Numbered from the stretch's first letter, positions 16,257 to 25,287 are shown. The stretch is DNA of 64,000 nucleotides from Moraxellaceae bacterium (GCA_031119205.1 JAVHYF010000016.1:34282-98281); one strand, 5' to 3'. Made by a program: numbers and translations. The notes: generated by a model from the letters alone, not told the origin.

Positions 16257-16904
16257 TTACAACCTGTCGCGGCACCCCGCCGCAAGGCCCCGCACGCACA
16301 GGTACAGCACGGCCGCATTCAGCACATGCCAGCCGAAATGCGTACCCAGCGGCCATTCCGCACACACCTGCATGTCCAGCACACGCAGCGAGAAAGACAC
16401 GAGGAACAGCAGGGCCGCGCTGAACAGCCAGCCGGCCGCTGAAGGTGCGCTGCGCAGGCTGGCGAAGGCCAGCAGCACCAGCGCCAGCCAGGGCGGGATG
16501 TAGGACTCGGAGCCGTTCAGCCCCAGCGAACCGACCGCAGCTACCGCACGATCCGCGCCCAGCAGCACCAGCACGGCGAGGAAGGCCGGTGCCATCTGCC
16601 AGTACAGCACCCGGCGCAGGAAGCGGAACAGGTAGAACAGGATGAACAGCGCGATGCCCGCCACGTCGAGGATCGCGCCGAGCACCGTGCCGGTGACGTG
16701 GAAAATGCCGCTGCAGACGCCGATCAGGCCCAGCAGCACCGCCAGCCGGCGGACCTCCGGGCGCACGTCGGCCGGGTACTGGCGGCGCAGCAGCCACCAG
16801 GCAGCCAGAATGAAGGCGAGGTTGGTCAGCGCATTGACCGGCTCGGACCACCAGCTCGCGTCGGTGCGCTCGCAGTAACGATCGATGCTGTCCAGCAGAT
16901 TCAT
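16257..16904 (-). CDS. Ceramidase-like (CREST superfamily) membrane protein
   Basis: 215-residue protein with about seven hydrophobic segments. The N-terminal YCERTDASWWSEPVNALTNL matches the start of the alkaline-ceramidase family, and the metal-site pattern is visible: HVTGTVLGAILD in an early helix and THFGWHVLNA near the end. Members are hydrolases of the CREST superfamily; bacterial substrates are mostly unknown. Its start overlaps the stop of the 5-formyl-THF cyclo-ligase gene by 4 bp, so the two are co-translated. Confidence 0.8.
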   Translation of the reverse strand: MNLLDSIDRYCERTDASWWSEPVNALTNLAFILAAWWLLRRQYPADVRPEVRRLAVLLGLIGVCSGIFHVTGTVLGAILDVAGIALFILFYLFRFLRRVLYWQMAPAFLAVLVLLGADRAVAAVGSLGLNGSESYIPPWLALVLLAFASLRSAPSAAGWLFSAALLFLVSFSLRVLDMQVCAEWPLGTHFGWHVLNAAVLYLCVRGLAAGCRDRL

Positions 16905-17488
16905 GTTCGGGGCCCTACCACCACACCGTTCTCGGTCACGATCCAGTCCATCGGAATGTCATGTGCTTCCGCCAGCAAGTCGTCGACGGCCGCCAGCGAG
17001 AAGCCGACGCCCACCGTCTTCGGGCGCGGCAGCCAGCGCGCCAGCGTGCGGTCGAAGTAGCCACCGCCGTAGCCCAGGCGGTAGCCACGTGCATCGAAGG
17101 CGTTCACCGGCACCAGCAGCAGGTCCGGCTCCACCGGACTGTCCTCGGCCGGCACCGGAATGTCGTAGCGCCCGGTCGTCATGACGCTGTCGGGTGTCCA
17201 GGTGCTGAAGTGCATGCCGGCTTCATCCACCACCGGCAGCGCTGCGACACGCCCCGGTCCGGCGGCCAGCCAGCCCATCATCGCCTCGCGCAGGTCCACC
17301 TCGCCGCGGTAAGGCCAGCAGAAGCCCACGACCGCCGGTGCCTGACGCGCGAGCAGTGCACTCAGGTGCAGTGCGATGGCTGCCGTGAACTGCTCACGGG
17401 TCTGCGCATCGAGTGCGCAGCGTGCCGCGATGAGGCGCTCGCGCAGAACTTTGCGCGGGTTCGGTGCGTCAGGGGTAGAAGGGCTCAC
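16901..17488 (-). CDS. 5-formyltetrahydrofolate cyclo-ligase
   Basis: 195-residue enzyme converting 5-formyl-THF to 5,10-methenyl-THF with ATP in one-carbon metabolism. The diagnostic C-terminal motif GYRLGYGGGYFDRTLA is present, as is the N-terminal basic segment RKVLRERLIAAR. Length matches the YgfA family. In many bacteria a 6S RNA gene precedes ygfA; the 68-bp gap upstream here is too short and is shared with the divergent slt gene. Overlaps the ceramidase-like gene by 4 bp. Confidence 0.92.
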   Translation of the reverse strand: MSPSTPDAPNPRKVLRERLIAARCALDAQTREQFTAAIALHLSALLARQAPAVVGFCWPYRGEVDLREAMMGWLAAGPGRVAALPVVDEAGMHFSTWTPDSVMTTGRYDIPVPAEDSPVEPDLLLVPVNAFDARGYRLGYGGGYFDRTLARWLPRPKTVGVGFSLAAVDDLLAEAHDIPMDWIVTENGVVVGPRT

Positions 17489-17556
17489 GTGCTAAGCTGG
17501 GCGCCGCTCAAAGGTGGGGGATGTTACGTCATGAGGCAGCTCATGAGGCAGGAATC

Positions 17557-19488
17557 ATGAGGCCAGGATCATGGCTTCACCGCAGTACCGCAATCGCTGC
17601 CCTGTGCTGGCTTCATGCCGCAGGCCAGACGGTGTCCGCCGCACCCGGCGACGAACGCATCCTCGACGCGCGCGAGGCGGCCAGCCGTGGCAACCTGCCG
17701 CGCCTGTCGCAGCTCGCTGCCCAGCGCAGCAATCATGTGCTGGACCCGTATGTCACGTACTGGCAGCTGTCCGTACAGGTCGCCCGCACGACCGACCCCT
17801 TGCCGGTCGACAGCGTGCAACGTTTCCTCGCCGACAACGAAGGCAGCGCGCTGGCGGAACGTCTGCGCAGCGACTGGCTCAAGCGTGTGGCCCGCGAGGG
17901 ACAGTGGAGTCTGTTCGACGAGCATTACAGCCGTCTTGCACAGCCGGACCAGGAGTTGCAGTGCCATGCCATGCAGCGCCCCGGCGGCAATCCGCGCGCC
18001 ATCGAAGCCCAGTGGCTGTCGCTGACCGACACGCCGGACGCCTGTGACGCGCCACTGCGCGCACTGGTGGTCGCCGGTCATGTCAGCGAAGAGAACGTGT
18101 GGGCCCGCTTCCGCCGCCTGGTGGAGGCCAAGCGCCTGTCCGGCGCCCGCGAAGCCGCTGGCTGGACCGGCAACGATGCGGCGCAGACCATGGACCTGCT
18201 GGGGTCCGTGCTGGACAACCCCGGCCGCTTCCTCGGCACTCCGCGGGCACGTCAGACGGCGACCCGCGCCCAGCGCGAGCTGGTTCTGGCCGCGGTGACG
18301 CGACAGGCCCGCAGCGACGTGCGTGACGCCGCCCGGCGCTGGCAGGAGATCGAGGACCGTTTCCCGGCACCGGAACGTGCCTACGCCTGGGGCCAGCTCG
18401 CCTGGCTGGCGGCGCAGGGGCAGATGGCCGAAGCCAATAGTTGGTACGACCGCGCCGGCAACATCGCGATGGCGGAGGAGCAACACGCCTGGCGGGTGCG
18501 CGCTGCGTTGCGCAGCCTCGACTGGGCGCGCGTACGCCGTGCGGTGGAGCACATGCCGCAGGCTCAGCGTGAGCAGGCCGCCTGGAGTTACTGGCTGGCG
18601 CGCGCCCACATCGAGACCGGCCACAGCCGCGAAGCCACCGCACTGCTCAATCGCCAGGCCGGTGAGCCGCATTTCTACGGCATCCTCAGCGCCGAGGCAT
18701 TGGGTCGCCGCTTCGACTGGCCGGAGCCGGCGTTGCCGGCGTCCGTCGGCGAAATGGAGAAGGTGCAGGCCATGCCGGAGCTGCAGCGCGCACTGGCGCT
18801 GTATCGCCTGGACCTGCGCACCGAGGGCATGCGCGAATGGAACTGGGGCCTGCGCAACGCCGACGATCGCGTGCTGCTGGCCGCCGCCGAATATGGCCGC
18901 CGCGAAGGCCTGTACGACCGCGCCATCAACACCGCCGATCGCACCAAGGCCCAGCATGACTACAGCCTGCGCTACCTCGCGCCCTACTACGACGTGTTCA
19001 GTGCCGAGGCCAAGTCGCGCGGACTGGATCTCGCCTGGGTCTACGGGCTGGTGCGCCAGGAGAGCCGCTTCCAGCCGGTGGTGCGTTCCAGTGCGGGCGC
19101 GCAGGGCCTCATGCAGGTGATGCCCGCCACCGGTAAATGGATCGCCAACAAGGCGGGTTTCGACGGCTATCACGCCGGCTGGTTGACCGACGTGAACGGC
19201 AATGTGCGCCTGGGCACCGCCTACCTGCGTACGGTGCTGGACGATCTGGGCGGCAGCCCGGTGCTGGCATCCGCCGCCTACAACGCCGGCCCCGGCCGCG
19301 CGCGGCGCTGGCGCGACCCGCAACGCACGCTGGAAGGCGCCATCTACGCCGAGACCATTCCGTTCACCGAGACGCGCGACTACGTGAAAAAGGTGATGGC
19401 CAACGCCATCATCTATGCGCGCCTGTTCGACAGCGATCGCGGCACGCTGACCCAGAGGCTGGCGACGATAGGGCCGAGCGGGAGCTGA
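17557..19488 (+). CDS. slt: Soluble lytic murein transglycosylase
   Basis: Periplasmic peptidoglycan-cleaving enzyme of about 643 residues that forms 1,6-anhydromuropeptides. A signal peptide (ending near QTVSAA) leads a long alpha-superhelical U domain. The C-terminal SLT domain (from about residue 480) carries catalytic Glu in RQESRFQP, then GAQGLMQVMP and AYNAGPGRARRW. Three CATGAGGC repeats occur in the first 40 bases of the open frame, giving three possible ATG starts (17521, a middle one out of frame, 17557). The third is preferred because AGGA precedes it and the signal peptide follows directly. The Nudix gene starts 5 bp after the stop. Confidence 0.93.
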   Translation: MRPGSWLHRSTAIAALCWLHAAGQTVSAAPGDERILDAREAASRGNLPRLSQLAAQRSNHVLDPYVTYWQLSVQVARTTDPLPVDSVQRFLADNEGSALAERLRSDWLKRVAREGQWSLFDEHYSRLAQPDQELQCHAMQRPGGNPRAIEAQWLSLTDTPDACDAPLRALVVAGHVSEENVWARFRRLVEAKRLSGAREAAGWTGNDAAQTMDLLGSVLDNPGRFLGTPRARQTATRAQRELVLAAVTRQARSDVRDAARRWQEIEDRFPAPERAYAWGQLAWLAAQGQMAEANSWYDRAGNIAMAEEQHAWRVRAALRSLDWARVRRAVEHMPQAQREQAAWSYWLARAHIETGHSREATALLNRQAGEPHFYGILSAEALGRRFDWPEPALPASVGEMEKVQAMPELQRALALYRLDLRTEGMREWNWGLRNADDRVLLAAAEYGRREGLYDRAINTADRTKAQHDYSLRYLAPYYDVFSAEAKSRGLDLAWVYGLVRQESRFQPVVRSSAGAQGLMQVMPATGKWIANKAGFDGYHAGWLTDVNGNVRLGTAYLRTVLDDLGGSPVLASAAYNAGPGRARRWRDPQRTLEGAIYAETIPFTETRDYVKKVMANAIIYARLFDSDRGTLTQRLATIGPSGS

Positions 19489-19493
19489 GCGGA

Positions 19494-19952
19494 ATGCAGG
19501 CCGCCACCGCCACCAAGGCCTGCCCGGTCGTGCTGCGGCGTGGTCGCGACGGCGGCCTGGAGATCCTCGCCTTCGTGCATCCACTGGCCGGCTGCCAGCT
19601 CGTCAAGGGCGGCATCGAAGCGGGCGAGGCCGCTGCCGTTGCGGCGCTGCGCGAGCTGAGCGAAGAGTCCGGCATCGCCGACGCGCATGTGCTCAATGAC
19701 ATGGGCGTATGGGCCTCGCAGCACGGGGACGTGCCGGGCGGAGCCCTGTGGTCCTTCCATCTTTGCGACGTGCCACGCGTGCTGCCCGAGCGCTGGAGCT
19801 GGCGCACGGCCGACGACGGTGGTCAGACTTTCGAGTTCTTCTGGCAGGCACTCGATGCGCCGGTGGATGCGCAATGGCATCCGCTGTTCCAGCGCGCGCT
19901 TGCCTATGTCCGCCACTGGTTGCGCAGCCACGAGGACGTGCTGCATGCCTGA
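19494..19952 (+). CDS. Nudix hydrolase
   Basis: 152-residue hydrolase of nucleoside-diphosphate-linked compounds. A complete Nudix box is present, GGIEAGE then REL and EESGI, matching Gx5Ex7REUxEExGU. The fold starts with PVVLRRG. The start at 19494 lies 5 bp after the slt stop, and the 3' end overlaps the macrodomain gene by 8 bp. That coupling makes ADP-ribose a plausible substrate, although the family is too broad to say from sequence alone. Confidence 0.9.
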   Translation: MQAATATKACPVVLRRGRDGGLEILAFVHPLAGCQLVKGGIEAGEAAAVAALRELSEESGIADAHVLNDMGVWASQHGDVPGGALWSFHLCDVPRVLPERWSWRTADDGGQTFEFFWQALDAPVDAQWHPLFQRALAYVRHWLRSHEDVLHA

Positions 19953-20508
19953 GCTGCCACCTTGGTCGGCACCTGAGTTGCCAGTTCGATCACCGTGGCC
20001 CCGCCTGTACGCGCGCCAGGCCGACATCACCACGCTGGCTGTCGATGCCATTGTCAATGCTGCCAACGGCACGCTGCTGGGTGGCGGGGGCGTGGATGGT
20101 GCGATCCATCGCGCTGCAGGCCCGGACTTGCTGGCGGCCTGTCGCGAACTCGGTGGCTGCGCCACGGGCGATGCGAAGCTCACACCGGGCTACGCACTGC
20201 CAGCCCGCTTCGTGATCCATGCGGTCGGACCGGTATGGCAGGGCGGTGGGCAGGACGAGGCGGCATTGCTCGCGCGTTGCTACCGTCGTGCGCTGGAGCT
20301 GGCTGCCGGATCGGGCGCACGCAGCATCGCCTTTCCGTGCATCAGCACCGGCGTGTATCGCTATCCGCCCGATGCGGCCGCGCGCATCGCGGTGGACACC
20401 GTGCGTGGCATGGTGGCGCGATCCGGCGCCATCGACGAAGTGTGTTTCTGCTGCTTCTCCGCAGCCGATCTCGCGCGTTACGAAGCCTTGCTGGCAGCCT
20501 CCGGCTGA
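19945..20508 (+). CDS. Macrodomain protein (O-acetyl-ADP-ribose/ADP-ribosyl hydrolase type)
   Basis: 187-residue macrodomain resembling YmdB/MacroD enzymes, which remove ADP-ribose from proteins or deacetylate O-acetyl-ADP-ribose. The ligand-binding motifs are [25 protein letters not shown] and the late ISTGVYRYP loop. The ATG at 19945 gives a normal macrodomain N-terminus with about 20 extra residues; the long open frame before it overlaps the Nudix gene and is not used. It overlaps the Nudix stop by 8 bp and runs 31 bp into the convergent pirin gene. Confidence 0.9.
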   Translation: MPELPPWSAPELPVRSPWPRLYARQADITTLAVDAIVNAANGTLLGGGGVDGAIHRAAGPDLLAACRELGGCATGDAKLTPGYALPARFVIHAVGPVWQGGGQDEAALLARCYRRALELAAGSGARSIAFPCISTGVYRYPPDAAARIAVDTVRGMVARSGAIDEVCFCCFSAADLARYEALLAASG

Positions 20509-21224
20509 AAGCCCGCGCGTTGTGCCGGCAGATCGAACAGCAGCAACTCTCCGCCGGTCTCGCCACCGCTGATCTCAAGCCTGATGTCCCCGCCGATGCG
20601 CAAGGCGTCACCAGCCCCCAGCCGGTGTTCGCCTGCCACCAATGCGCCACGTAGTACATGCAGGTAACCCAGGCGGTGCGGCGCAACCACATGCTGTAGG
20701 CAACTTCCTACAGCCAACACGCTGCCAAACAGGCGAATATCCTGATTGAGATGCAGGCTGCCTGCTTCGCCGTCAGCACTGGCGAGCAGGCACAGGCGGT
20801 TGCGGCGATCGTTGTCACCGAAGCAGGTCTGTTCGGTGCTGGGTTTGAGGCCCACGACGTCGGGGATGATCGAGATCTGCAGGTAGTGAAGGGGCTCTTC
20901 CGGTGAGGGATTGATTTCTCCCTGCACCACGCCGTGCCCGGCACTGAGGCGGTGTACCTCACCCGGACGGACGCGCAAGCTGTGGCCCAGGTTGTCGCGG
21001 ATCTCCAGCGTACCCGCCAGCACGAGGCTGATGATCTCCGTGTCGCGGTAACCATGCGGCGACACGCTGGCGCCCGGCGCGATGCAGACGTCGTCGAGCG
21101 CGCGTAACGGCCCCCAGTGGAGGTGGGCAGGATCACGGTAGTCGGCACAGGCGAAGCTGTGCCAGCGCTCCAGCCAGTCGTGCTGAGTATGGCCGCGTGC
21201 AGTGGCTGGGCGTAGTTCGATCAT
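20478..21224 (-). CDS. Pirin-family bicupin with incomplete metal site
   Basis: 248-residue bicupin of the pirin/YhhW family. Canonical members bind a metal through His, His, His and Glu in the N-terminal cupin, and some oxidise quercetin. Here the HxH region reads [10 protein letters not shown], leaving one histidine, and the second site, normally a GVxHSE motif, reads GVVQGE (His to Gln, Glu kept). Metal binding is therefore doubtful. The start at 21224 fits the family N-terminus (MIELRPA). Divergent from a LysR regulator that may control it. Confidence 0.85.
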   Translation of the reverse strand: MIELRPATARGHTQHDWLERWHSFACADYRDPAHLHWGPLRALDDVCIAPGASVSPHGYRDTEIISLVLAGTLEIRDNLGHSLRVRPGEVHRLSAGHGVVQGEINPSPEEPLHYLQISIIPDVVGLKPSTEQTCFGDNDRRNRLCLLASADGEAGSLHLNQDIRLFGSVLAVGSCLQHVVAPHRLGYLHVLRGALVAGEHRLGAGDALRIGGDIRLEISGGETGGELLLFDLPAQRAGFQPEAASKAS

Positions 21225-21345
21225 GGCAGCGGCTCCGGCAGTTTTAACGAATATAGAGGCTGCTGGAAGTGTCTGCCATGAGCATTTCGGTCGTCCGGAA
21301 AATTCCGCCTGCATGGGCAGGCTCAGGACGGCCGCATATGGTCTA

Positions 21346-21362
21346 GCATTGAAGATCAATGC
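21346..21362. promoter_or_regulatory. Perfect LysR-type palindrome
   Basis: GCATTGA-AGA-TCAATGC is a perfect 7+7 bp inverted repeat containing the T-N11-A pattern of LysR operators. It ends 20 bp before the LysR start and lies in the divergent gap to the pirin gene, so it probably serves autoregulation and pirin control. Confidence 0.7.
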
Positions 21363-21382
21363 CTTCCGGGAGGTGAGTTGCC

Positions 21383-22333
21383 ATGACGGATGTGAACCTG
21401 CGCAGCCTTGACCTGAATCTTCTCGCGGTCTTCGAGGCGGTGTACGAAGAGGGCAATATGACTCGCGCTGCCCTGCGCCTGTGCATGACGCAACCGGCGG
21501 TCAGCAACGCCGTGAGTCGCTTGCGCGTGGCCCTGCGCGATCCACTCTTCGTTGCCGGTCGGCGTGGCATCACACCGACTGCGACAGCCCAGGAGCTGTT
21601 CGTGCCGATCAAGTCGGCGCTGGACCTGATCCGCGACAGCGTGGGGGGCCTGCGCGGCTTCGAGCCGGCAAGCTCCGAACGCACCTTCCGGCTCGCCGTC
21701 ATCTACGCACCGGGCCCGCGCTTCCGTGGTGACCTGCTGAAGCGCCTGCGCGAGGAAGCGCCGCACATCTCGCTGGTGCTGCACCCGGCTAACGACCGGC
21801 AGGAAGTGCACCGCCTGATGCGCGAAGGCCGTATCGACCTGCTGCTGGACCACGTCCACACCAGCGACGACGAACTGATGCACGTTCCGTTGTGGGAAGA
21901 CGAGCTGGTGATGATCGTCAGCCGCAACCATCCACGCATCGATGGTCCGCGCACGCGCGAACAGCTCGCCGGCGAATCCTTCGCCGTGCATGGCGAGCCG
22001 CAGGGCCCGGGCAACCTGCACGAACTCGAAACCGCGATCGGTCAGGGGCCGCATATGCCCTTGCTGATGACCCGCTCCCAACATGAACTGGCACTGGCGG
22101 TGGCGACTTCCGATCTCGTCGGCGCGACGACCCGCCGTCTGGCCGAGTCGCTGGCCGACATGCTGGGCCTGCAGATCCTGCCCCTGCCTCTGGATATGCC
22201 CAGGGTGAATGCCTGCGTGGTGTGGCACCGTGCCCGGGAAAATGACCTGGGGCATCGCTGGTTCCGCAACCGGCTGCTGGACCTGGCGCCGCGCAAGGTG
22301 CCGCAGATCAGCGAAACCGCCCGCGCTGCCTGA
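21383..22333 (+). CDS. LysR-family transcriptional regulator
   Basis: 316-residue regulator of the NodD/NahR/LinR-like branch. The winged helix is at residues 7-65 (LDLNLLAVFEAVYEEGNMTR, QPAVSNAVSRLR), followed by a periplasmic-binding-like effector domain. The start at 21383 follows GGGAGGTGA. A palindromic operator lies just upstream, and the pirin gene is divergent, the classic LysR arrangement. The effector is unknown. Confidence 0.92.
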   Translation: MTDVNLRSLDLNLLAVFEAVYEEGNMTRAALRLCMTQPAVSNAVSRLRVALRDPLFVAGRRGITPTATAQELFVPIKSALDLIRDSVGGLRGFEPASSERTFRLAVIYAPGPRFRGDLLKRLREEAPHISLVLHPANDRQEVHRLMREGRIDLLLDHVHTSDDELMHVPLWEDELVMIVSRNHPRIDGPRTREQLAGESFAVHGEPQGPGNLHELETAIGQGPHMPLLMTRSQHELALAVATSDLVGATTRRLAESLADMLGLQILPLPLDMPRVNACVVWHRARENDLGHRWFRNRLLDLAPRKVPQISETARAA

Positions 22334-22337
22334 TCGA

Positions 22338-22370
22338 CGCGCGGCCCGGCCCAGCGAGCCGCGCGATTTT
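22338..22370 (+). terminator. Intrinsic terminator of the LysR gene
   Basis: CGCGCGGC (22338-22345) pairs perfectly with GCCGCGCG (22358-22365), followed directly by ATTTT. It sits just after the LysR stop and before the convergent SRPBCC gene. Confidence 0.8.
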
Positions 22371-22381
22371 GCCGGCGCAGC

Positions 22382-22882
22382 TCAGGCCGGGCGCAGCGCC
22401 AGTCCGTCGTCCTCTCCCGCAAGCCTGACGCCCTGTTCCGTCACGACCAGCCGGCACCCCTCGCTGGCTGGATGGAACTCGGCTGTCACGAGCCCGATGA
22501 AGATAGGCTCTCCTCCGGCTGCTGCCTTGTCGCCCGGGCGCACGGTGTCCCGCACCGGCAGACGGCTCGTTACGCGGGACGCAACGATACGGCGATCCGG
22601 CACGATGTCGTGATAGCAGTGCTCGGCGGTGTACTGCGCACCTCCCGGAGCGGTGAAGCGCAGCACATCACGACCCCCGACACGGAAATCGAAGTGTTCG
22701 TATTGAACGGGCCAGTCCTTGTCCGGCAAGTCCCAGCACAGGCGCGCTTGCGGGTCTGCCCAGGCGGCGAACACCTGCTGCGGGGTGGCGGGTAGAAGGC
22801 GCTCGACCGAGACCGTGCCGTGACTGATCTGACGCTCAGGCGCGACGAGGGGCATGGCAGGTTTGCGCGGCCTGCTGGTCAT
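22382..22882 (-). CDS. SRPBCC/AHSA1-like protein
   Basis: 166-residue START/SRPBCC-fold protein of the Aha1-C-terminal-like group, recognised by the opening VSVERLLPATPQQVFAAWAD and the following W-D and F-D-F-R-V-G-G segments. Such proteins bind hydrophobic ligands; the role is unknown. The start at 22882 overlaps the stop of the DUF1772 gene by 4 bp. It is the last gene of a MerR-DUF1772-SRPBCC operon, a combination typical of small-molecule response units. Confidence 0.82.
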   Translation of the reverse strand: MTSRPRKPAMPLVAPERQISHGTVSVERLLPATPQQVFAAWADPQARLCWDLPDKDWPVQYEHFDFRVGGRDVLRFTAPGGAQYTAEHCYHDIVPDRRIVASRVTSRLPVRDTVRPGDKAAAGGEPIFIGLVTAEFHPASEGCRLVVTEQGVRLAGEDDGLALRPA

Positions 22883-23394
22883 GCTGCCGGCCGCATCGCG
22901 ACCAGCAGGAAGAGGGCTGCAGCCAGCGTCGCAGTGACGGTGCGCAGGTGATTCCAGCGCGTCCAGTCCCGCAGGTATCGCACCCACACTGCGCGTGCGG
23001 CTTCGGTGTGTGCGTCCTGACGGGCGAGCAGATCGTTGAGGGGCACGTTGAATGCGATGGTGCCGCCGAAGGTGCCGATTGCATACAGCGCGCAGCCGGC
23101 CAGCATGGCCGCGCCGGCCGTACTGCCATGGGCAGGCCAGTCCAGCAGCACCCACGCTCCCAGCGCCACGCAGATGACGGCCGTGCCTGCAAAGACGGGT
23201 ATGAACCACGAGCGCAGCACGACCACATTGATCGACTGCATCGCCGCAATGCCCTGCTCCGGCGCGATGCGTGCCAGTGCACCCATGACGAAACCGGAGA
23301 ACGCGAAGAACACGCCGGCGATCAGCGCGCTGCCCAGCGCCGCGAGCACCAACAGGATGTCGAAGAAGAGCGCGGATGATAATGCTGTGTGCAT
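22879..23394 (-). CDS. DUF1772 (anthrone-oxygenase-like) membrane protein
   Basis: 171-residue protein with four hydrophobic segments. The pattern FFAFSGFVMGALARI and the later TIAFNVPLNDLLA, then VWVRYLRDWTRWNHLRT, is typical of DUF1772, a family that includes fungal anthrone oxygenases. Bacterial members are uncharacterised. It lies 12 bp after the MerR gene and overlaps the SRPBCC gene by 4 bp. Confidence 0.85.
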   Translation of the reverse strand: MHTALSSALFFDILLVLAALGSALIAGVFFAFSGFVMGALARIAPEQGIAAMQSINVVVLRSWFIPVFAGTAVICVALGAWVLLDWPAHGSTAGAAMLAGCALYAIGTFGGTIAFNVPLNDLLARQDAHTEAARAVWVRYLRDWTRWNHLRTVTATLAAALFLLVAMRPAA

Positions 23395-23406
23395 GGTCCG
23401 GGTTCC

Positions 23407-24204
23407 CTACAGGGCGCGATCCGAATAGGCCTTCATCGCCTCGCGCATCCACGCGGACATGCCGGGCGTGCAGGCGTCGAAGCGGCTGGCGAAGTCGTGG
23501 GCGCTGGCGTAAAGCTCGCCGAGCCCCGCGTAGGCGGCTGCGGTGGGGCGCGTGCCCCAGGCCTGCCAGATCCAGGCGTGGTGCTCGCGCAGCAAGGAGT
23601 CCAACTGCGCGTCGTCCGCCGCTACCCCGAGGCGCATCCTGTCGGCGAGTGCGTGGGCGATGCGTTCGAACTCCTCGAGGCGGGCGGATTTTTCATGTAC
23701 ATCCATGTCGGCGAACAGCGCCGTGCTGTGGCGGATGTGCGGACGCGCCTCTTCGCCCAGCTTGTCGACGAGCCAGTCTTCGTACTCGGCCTGGCGGCCG
23801 GCACCCAGGCCTTCGAACAGGTGCTTCTCCGTGACGGCGGTGTCGCCCTCCAGGTCGGCAATCGTGCGGTCGATGGTCTCCAGCAGCTGTCGTTGCCGCT
23901 CGGCCTCGGTTTCGACGCGGGCCCGCTGGGCACGCAAGGCCTCCAGCCGGTCGAAGCCGGGGGCATCGAGGATGGCGCCGATTTCCGCCAGCGGCATTCC
24001 CAGTTCGCGATGGAAGAGGATCTGCTGCAGGCGCAGCAGGTCCTGGCGGCCGTAGTAGCGATAGCCATTGCTGCCGATGGTGACCGGCTTGAGCAGGCCG
24101 ATCTCGTCGTAGTGATGGAGGGCGCGCACCGACACGCCCGACAGGCGGGCCACCTGGCTGACGGTGTAGTGGCGGGGGGCGGAATGTGCTGGATCGTCGC
24201 GCAT
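23407..24204 (-). CDS. MerR-family regulator with TipAS domain
   Basis: 265-residue activator. The MerR winged helix lies at residues 12-80 (YTVSQVARLSGVSVRALHHY, then DEIGLLKP). A coiled-coil dimerisation helix (about 85-130) and a TipAS-type C-terminal domain (about 145-255) follow; TipAS binds hydrophobic drugs or peptides. A perfect dyad of MerR-promoter type lies 17-34 bp upstream of the start, suggesting autoactivation of this gene and the two genes after it. The ligand is unknown. Confidence 0.9.
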   Translation of the reverse strand: MRDDPAHSAPRHYTVSQVARLSGVSVRALHHYDEIGLLKPVTIGSNGYRYYGRQDLLRLQQILFHRELGMPLAEIGAILDAPGFDRLEALRAQRARVETEAERQRQLLETIDRTIADLEGDTAVTEKHLFEGLGAGRQAEYEDWLVDKLGEEARPHIRHSTALFADMDVHEKSARLEEFERIAHALADRMRLGVAADDAQLDSLLREHHAWIWQAWGTRPTAAAYAGLGELYASAHDFASRFDACTPGMSAWMREAMKAYSDRAL

Positions 24205-24220
24205 GGGGTGCTTTCTGAAG

Positions 24221-24238
24221 CCTCACGTAAGGTGAGAG
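24221..24238 (-). promoter_or_regulatory. MerR-type operator dyad
   Basis: CCTCACGTAAGGTGAGAG contains the dyad CTCAC-gtaag-GTGAG of the type that lies between the -35 and -10 of MerR-activated promoters. It is immediately upstream of the MerR start, so the leader is short or the site overlaps the transcription start. Confidence 0.55.
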
Positions 24239-24306
24239 TCAACACCCGCGGCGGAGCCCGCACAACTCATGGTTCGCCCGCGGCTCGCCCGTCGTTCGTG
24301 ACCGGC

Positions 24307-25203
24307 TCAGTCGGTGGCGGGGAGCGACAGCAATGTGGCGGGCACCTGTTGCAGCTTGTCCGGGTTGCGCACGATGTGGCAGGCCAGGATGCGTTCGCCG
24401 TCGGTGATGAAGCTGATGGCCGCGTCGAACTTCCCGTCCAGGTAGCGCAGCAGCCCGGGCTCGCCATTCACCAGGGCGTGGCGGTAGGCCAGGCGCGGGC
24501 CGACCTGGCGCGCGACCATCTCGAAGAAGCGCACGATGCGGTCGGCGCCGTGCAGCTCCTTGAGCACCGACAGCACCTTGCCACCGCCATCGGCGACGAA
24601 CTGCGCGTCGGCGGCGAACAGTGCCTGCAGCGCCGCCTGCTGGCCGCTGCGGGTTGCCTCCATGAAGCGCTCCAGCAGCGAACGGTGGGCGTCGCGGCTC
24701 ACGCTGACGCGCGGGCGATCCTCGCGCACACGGGTCTTCGCACGGCTCACCAGCTGGCGGACGCTGGTCTCGTTACGTTCCAGCATGCGGGCGATGTCGG
24801 GATAATCCAGGTCGAACACCTCGCGCAACAGGAAGGCCGCGCGCTCGTCCGGTGACAGGCGTTCCAGCACGGCGAGGAACGCCATCGACACGTCGCTGGC
24901 CAGCTCCACCACCTGTTCGGGCGAAGGGGCGGGGTCCTCGGTCTCGATGAGCGGCTCCGGCAGCCAGGGACCTTTGTAGTGCTCGCGTTCGTGGCGTACC
25001 GCCCGCAAGCGGTCTATGCATAAGCGGGTGGTCACCGTGACCAGCCAGGCCTCGGCCGACTGCAGCACGCTGGCATCGGCGGCGTCCCAGCGCAGCCAGG
25101 CATCCTGTACGACGTCCTCGGCGTCGCTGCGCGAGCCGAGCATCCGGTAGGCGACGCCAAGCAGGCGCTTGCGGTGGGTGTTGAAGAGGTCCGGTCTGTT
25201 CAT
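24307..25203 (-). CDS. ECF41-type sigma factor with fused SnoaL-like domain
   Basis: 298-residue extracytoplasmic-function sigma factor. Sigma-2 is at about residues 8-72 and sigma-4 at about 110-165 (LSPDERAAFLLREVF). A C-terminal SnoaL-like extension replaces the usual anti-sigma factor. Three ECF41 hallmarks are present: WLPEP (80-84) in the linker, DGGGK in the SnoaL domain and NPDKL near the C-terminus. The start at 25203 precedes the normal sigma-2 N-terminus. A perfect ECF41 promoter lies upstream. ECF41 genes normally sit beside a carboxymuconolactone decarboxylase, oxidoreductase or epimerase gene; none is adjacent here. Confidence 0.93.
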   Translation of the reverse strand: MNRPDLFNTHRKRLLGVAYRMLGSRSDAEDVVQDAWLRWDAADASVLQSAEAWLVTVTTRLCIDRLRAVRHEREHYKGPWLPEPLIETEDPAPSPEQVVELASDVSMAFLAVLERLSPDERAAFLLREVFDLDYPDIARMLERNETSVRQLVSRAKTRVREDRPRVSVSRDAHRSLLERFMEATRSGQQAALQALFAADAQFVADGGGKVLSVLKELHGADRIVRFFEMVARQVGPRLAYRHALVNGEPGLLRYLDGKFDAAISFITDGERILACHIVRNPDKLQQVPATLLSLPATD

Positions 25204-25287
25204 GGTGACAGTCTCGCATCCGCGAAAAGTGTTGTGGAGTGTGTTGTGGGCGGGGGCCAGGGAGGCAGTGCAAGGCCTCTGGAGCAA

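Noticed and set aside
15377..16318. N-terminal extension of the acyltransferase frame (to 673 residues)
   Set aside because: The extra part is antisense to ubiX and unlike any acyltransferase; the start at 15376 gives the normal N-terminus.
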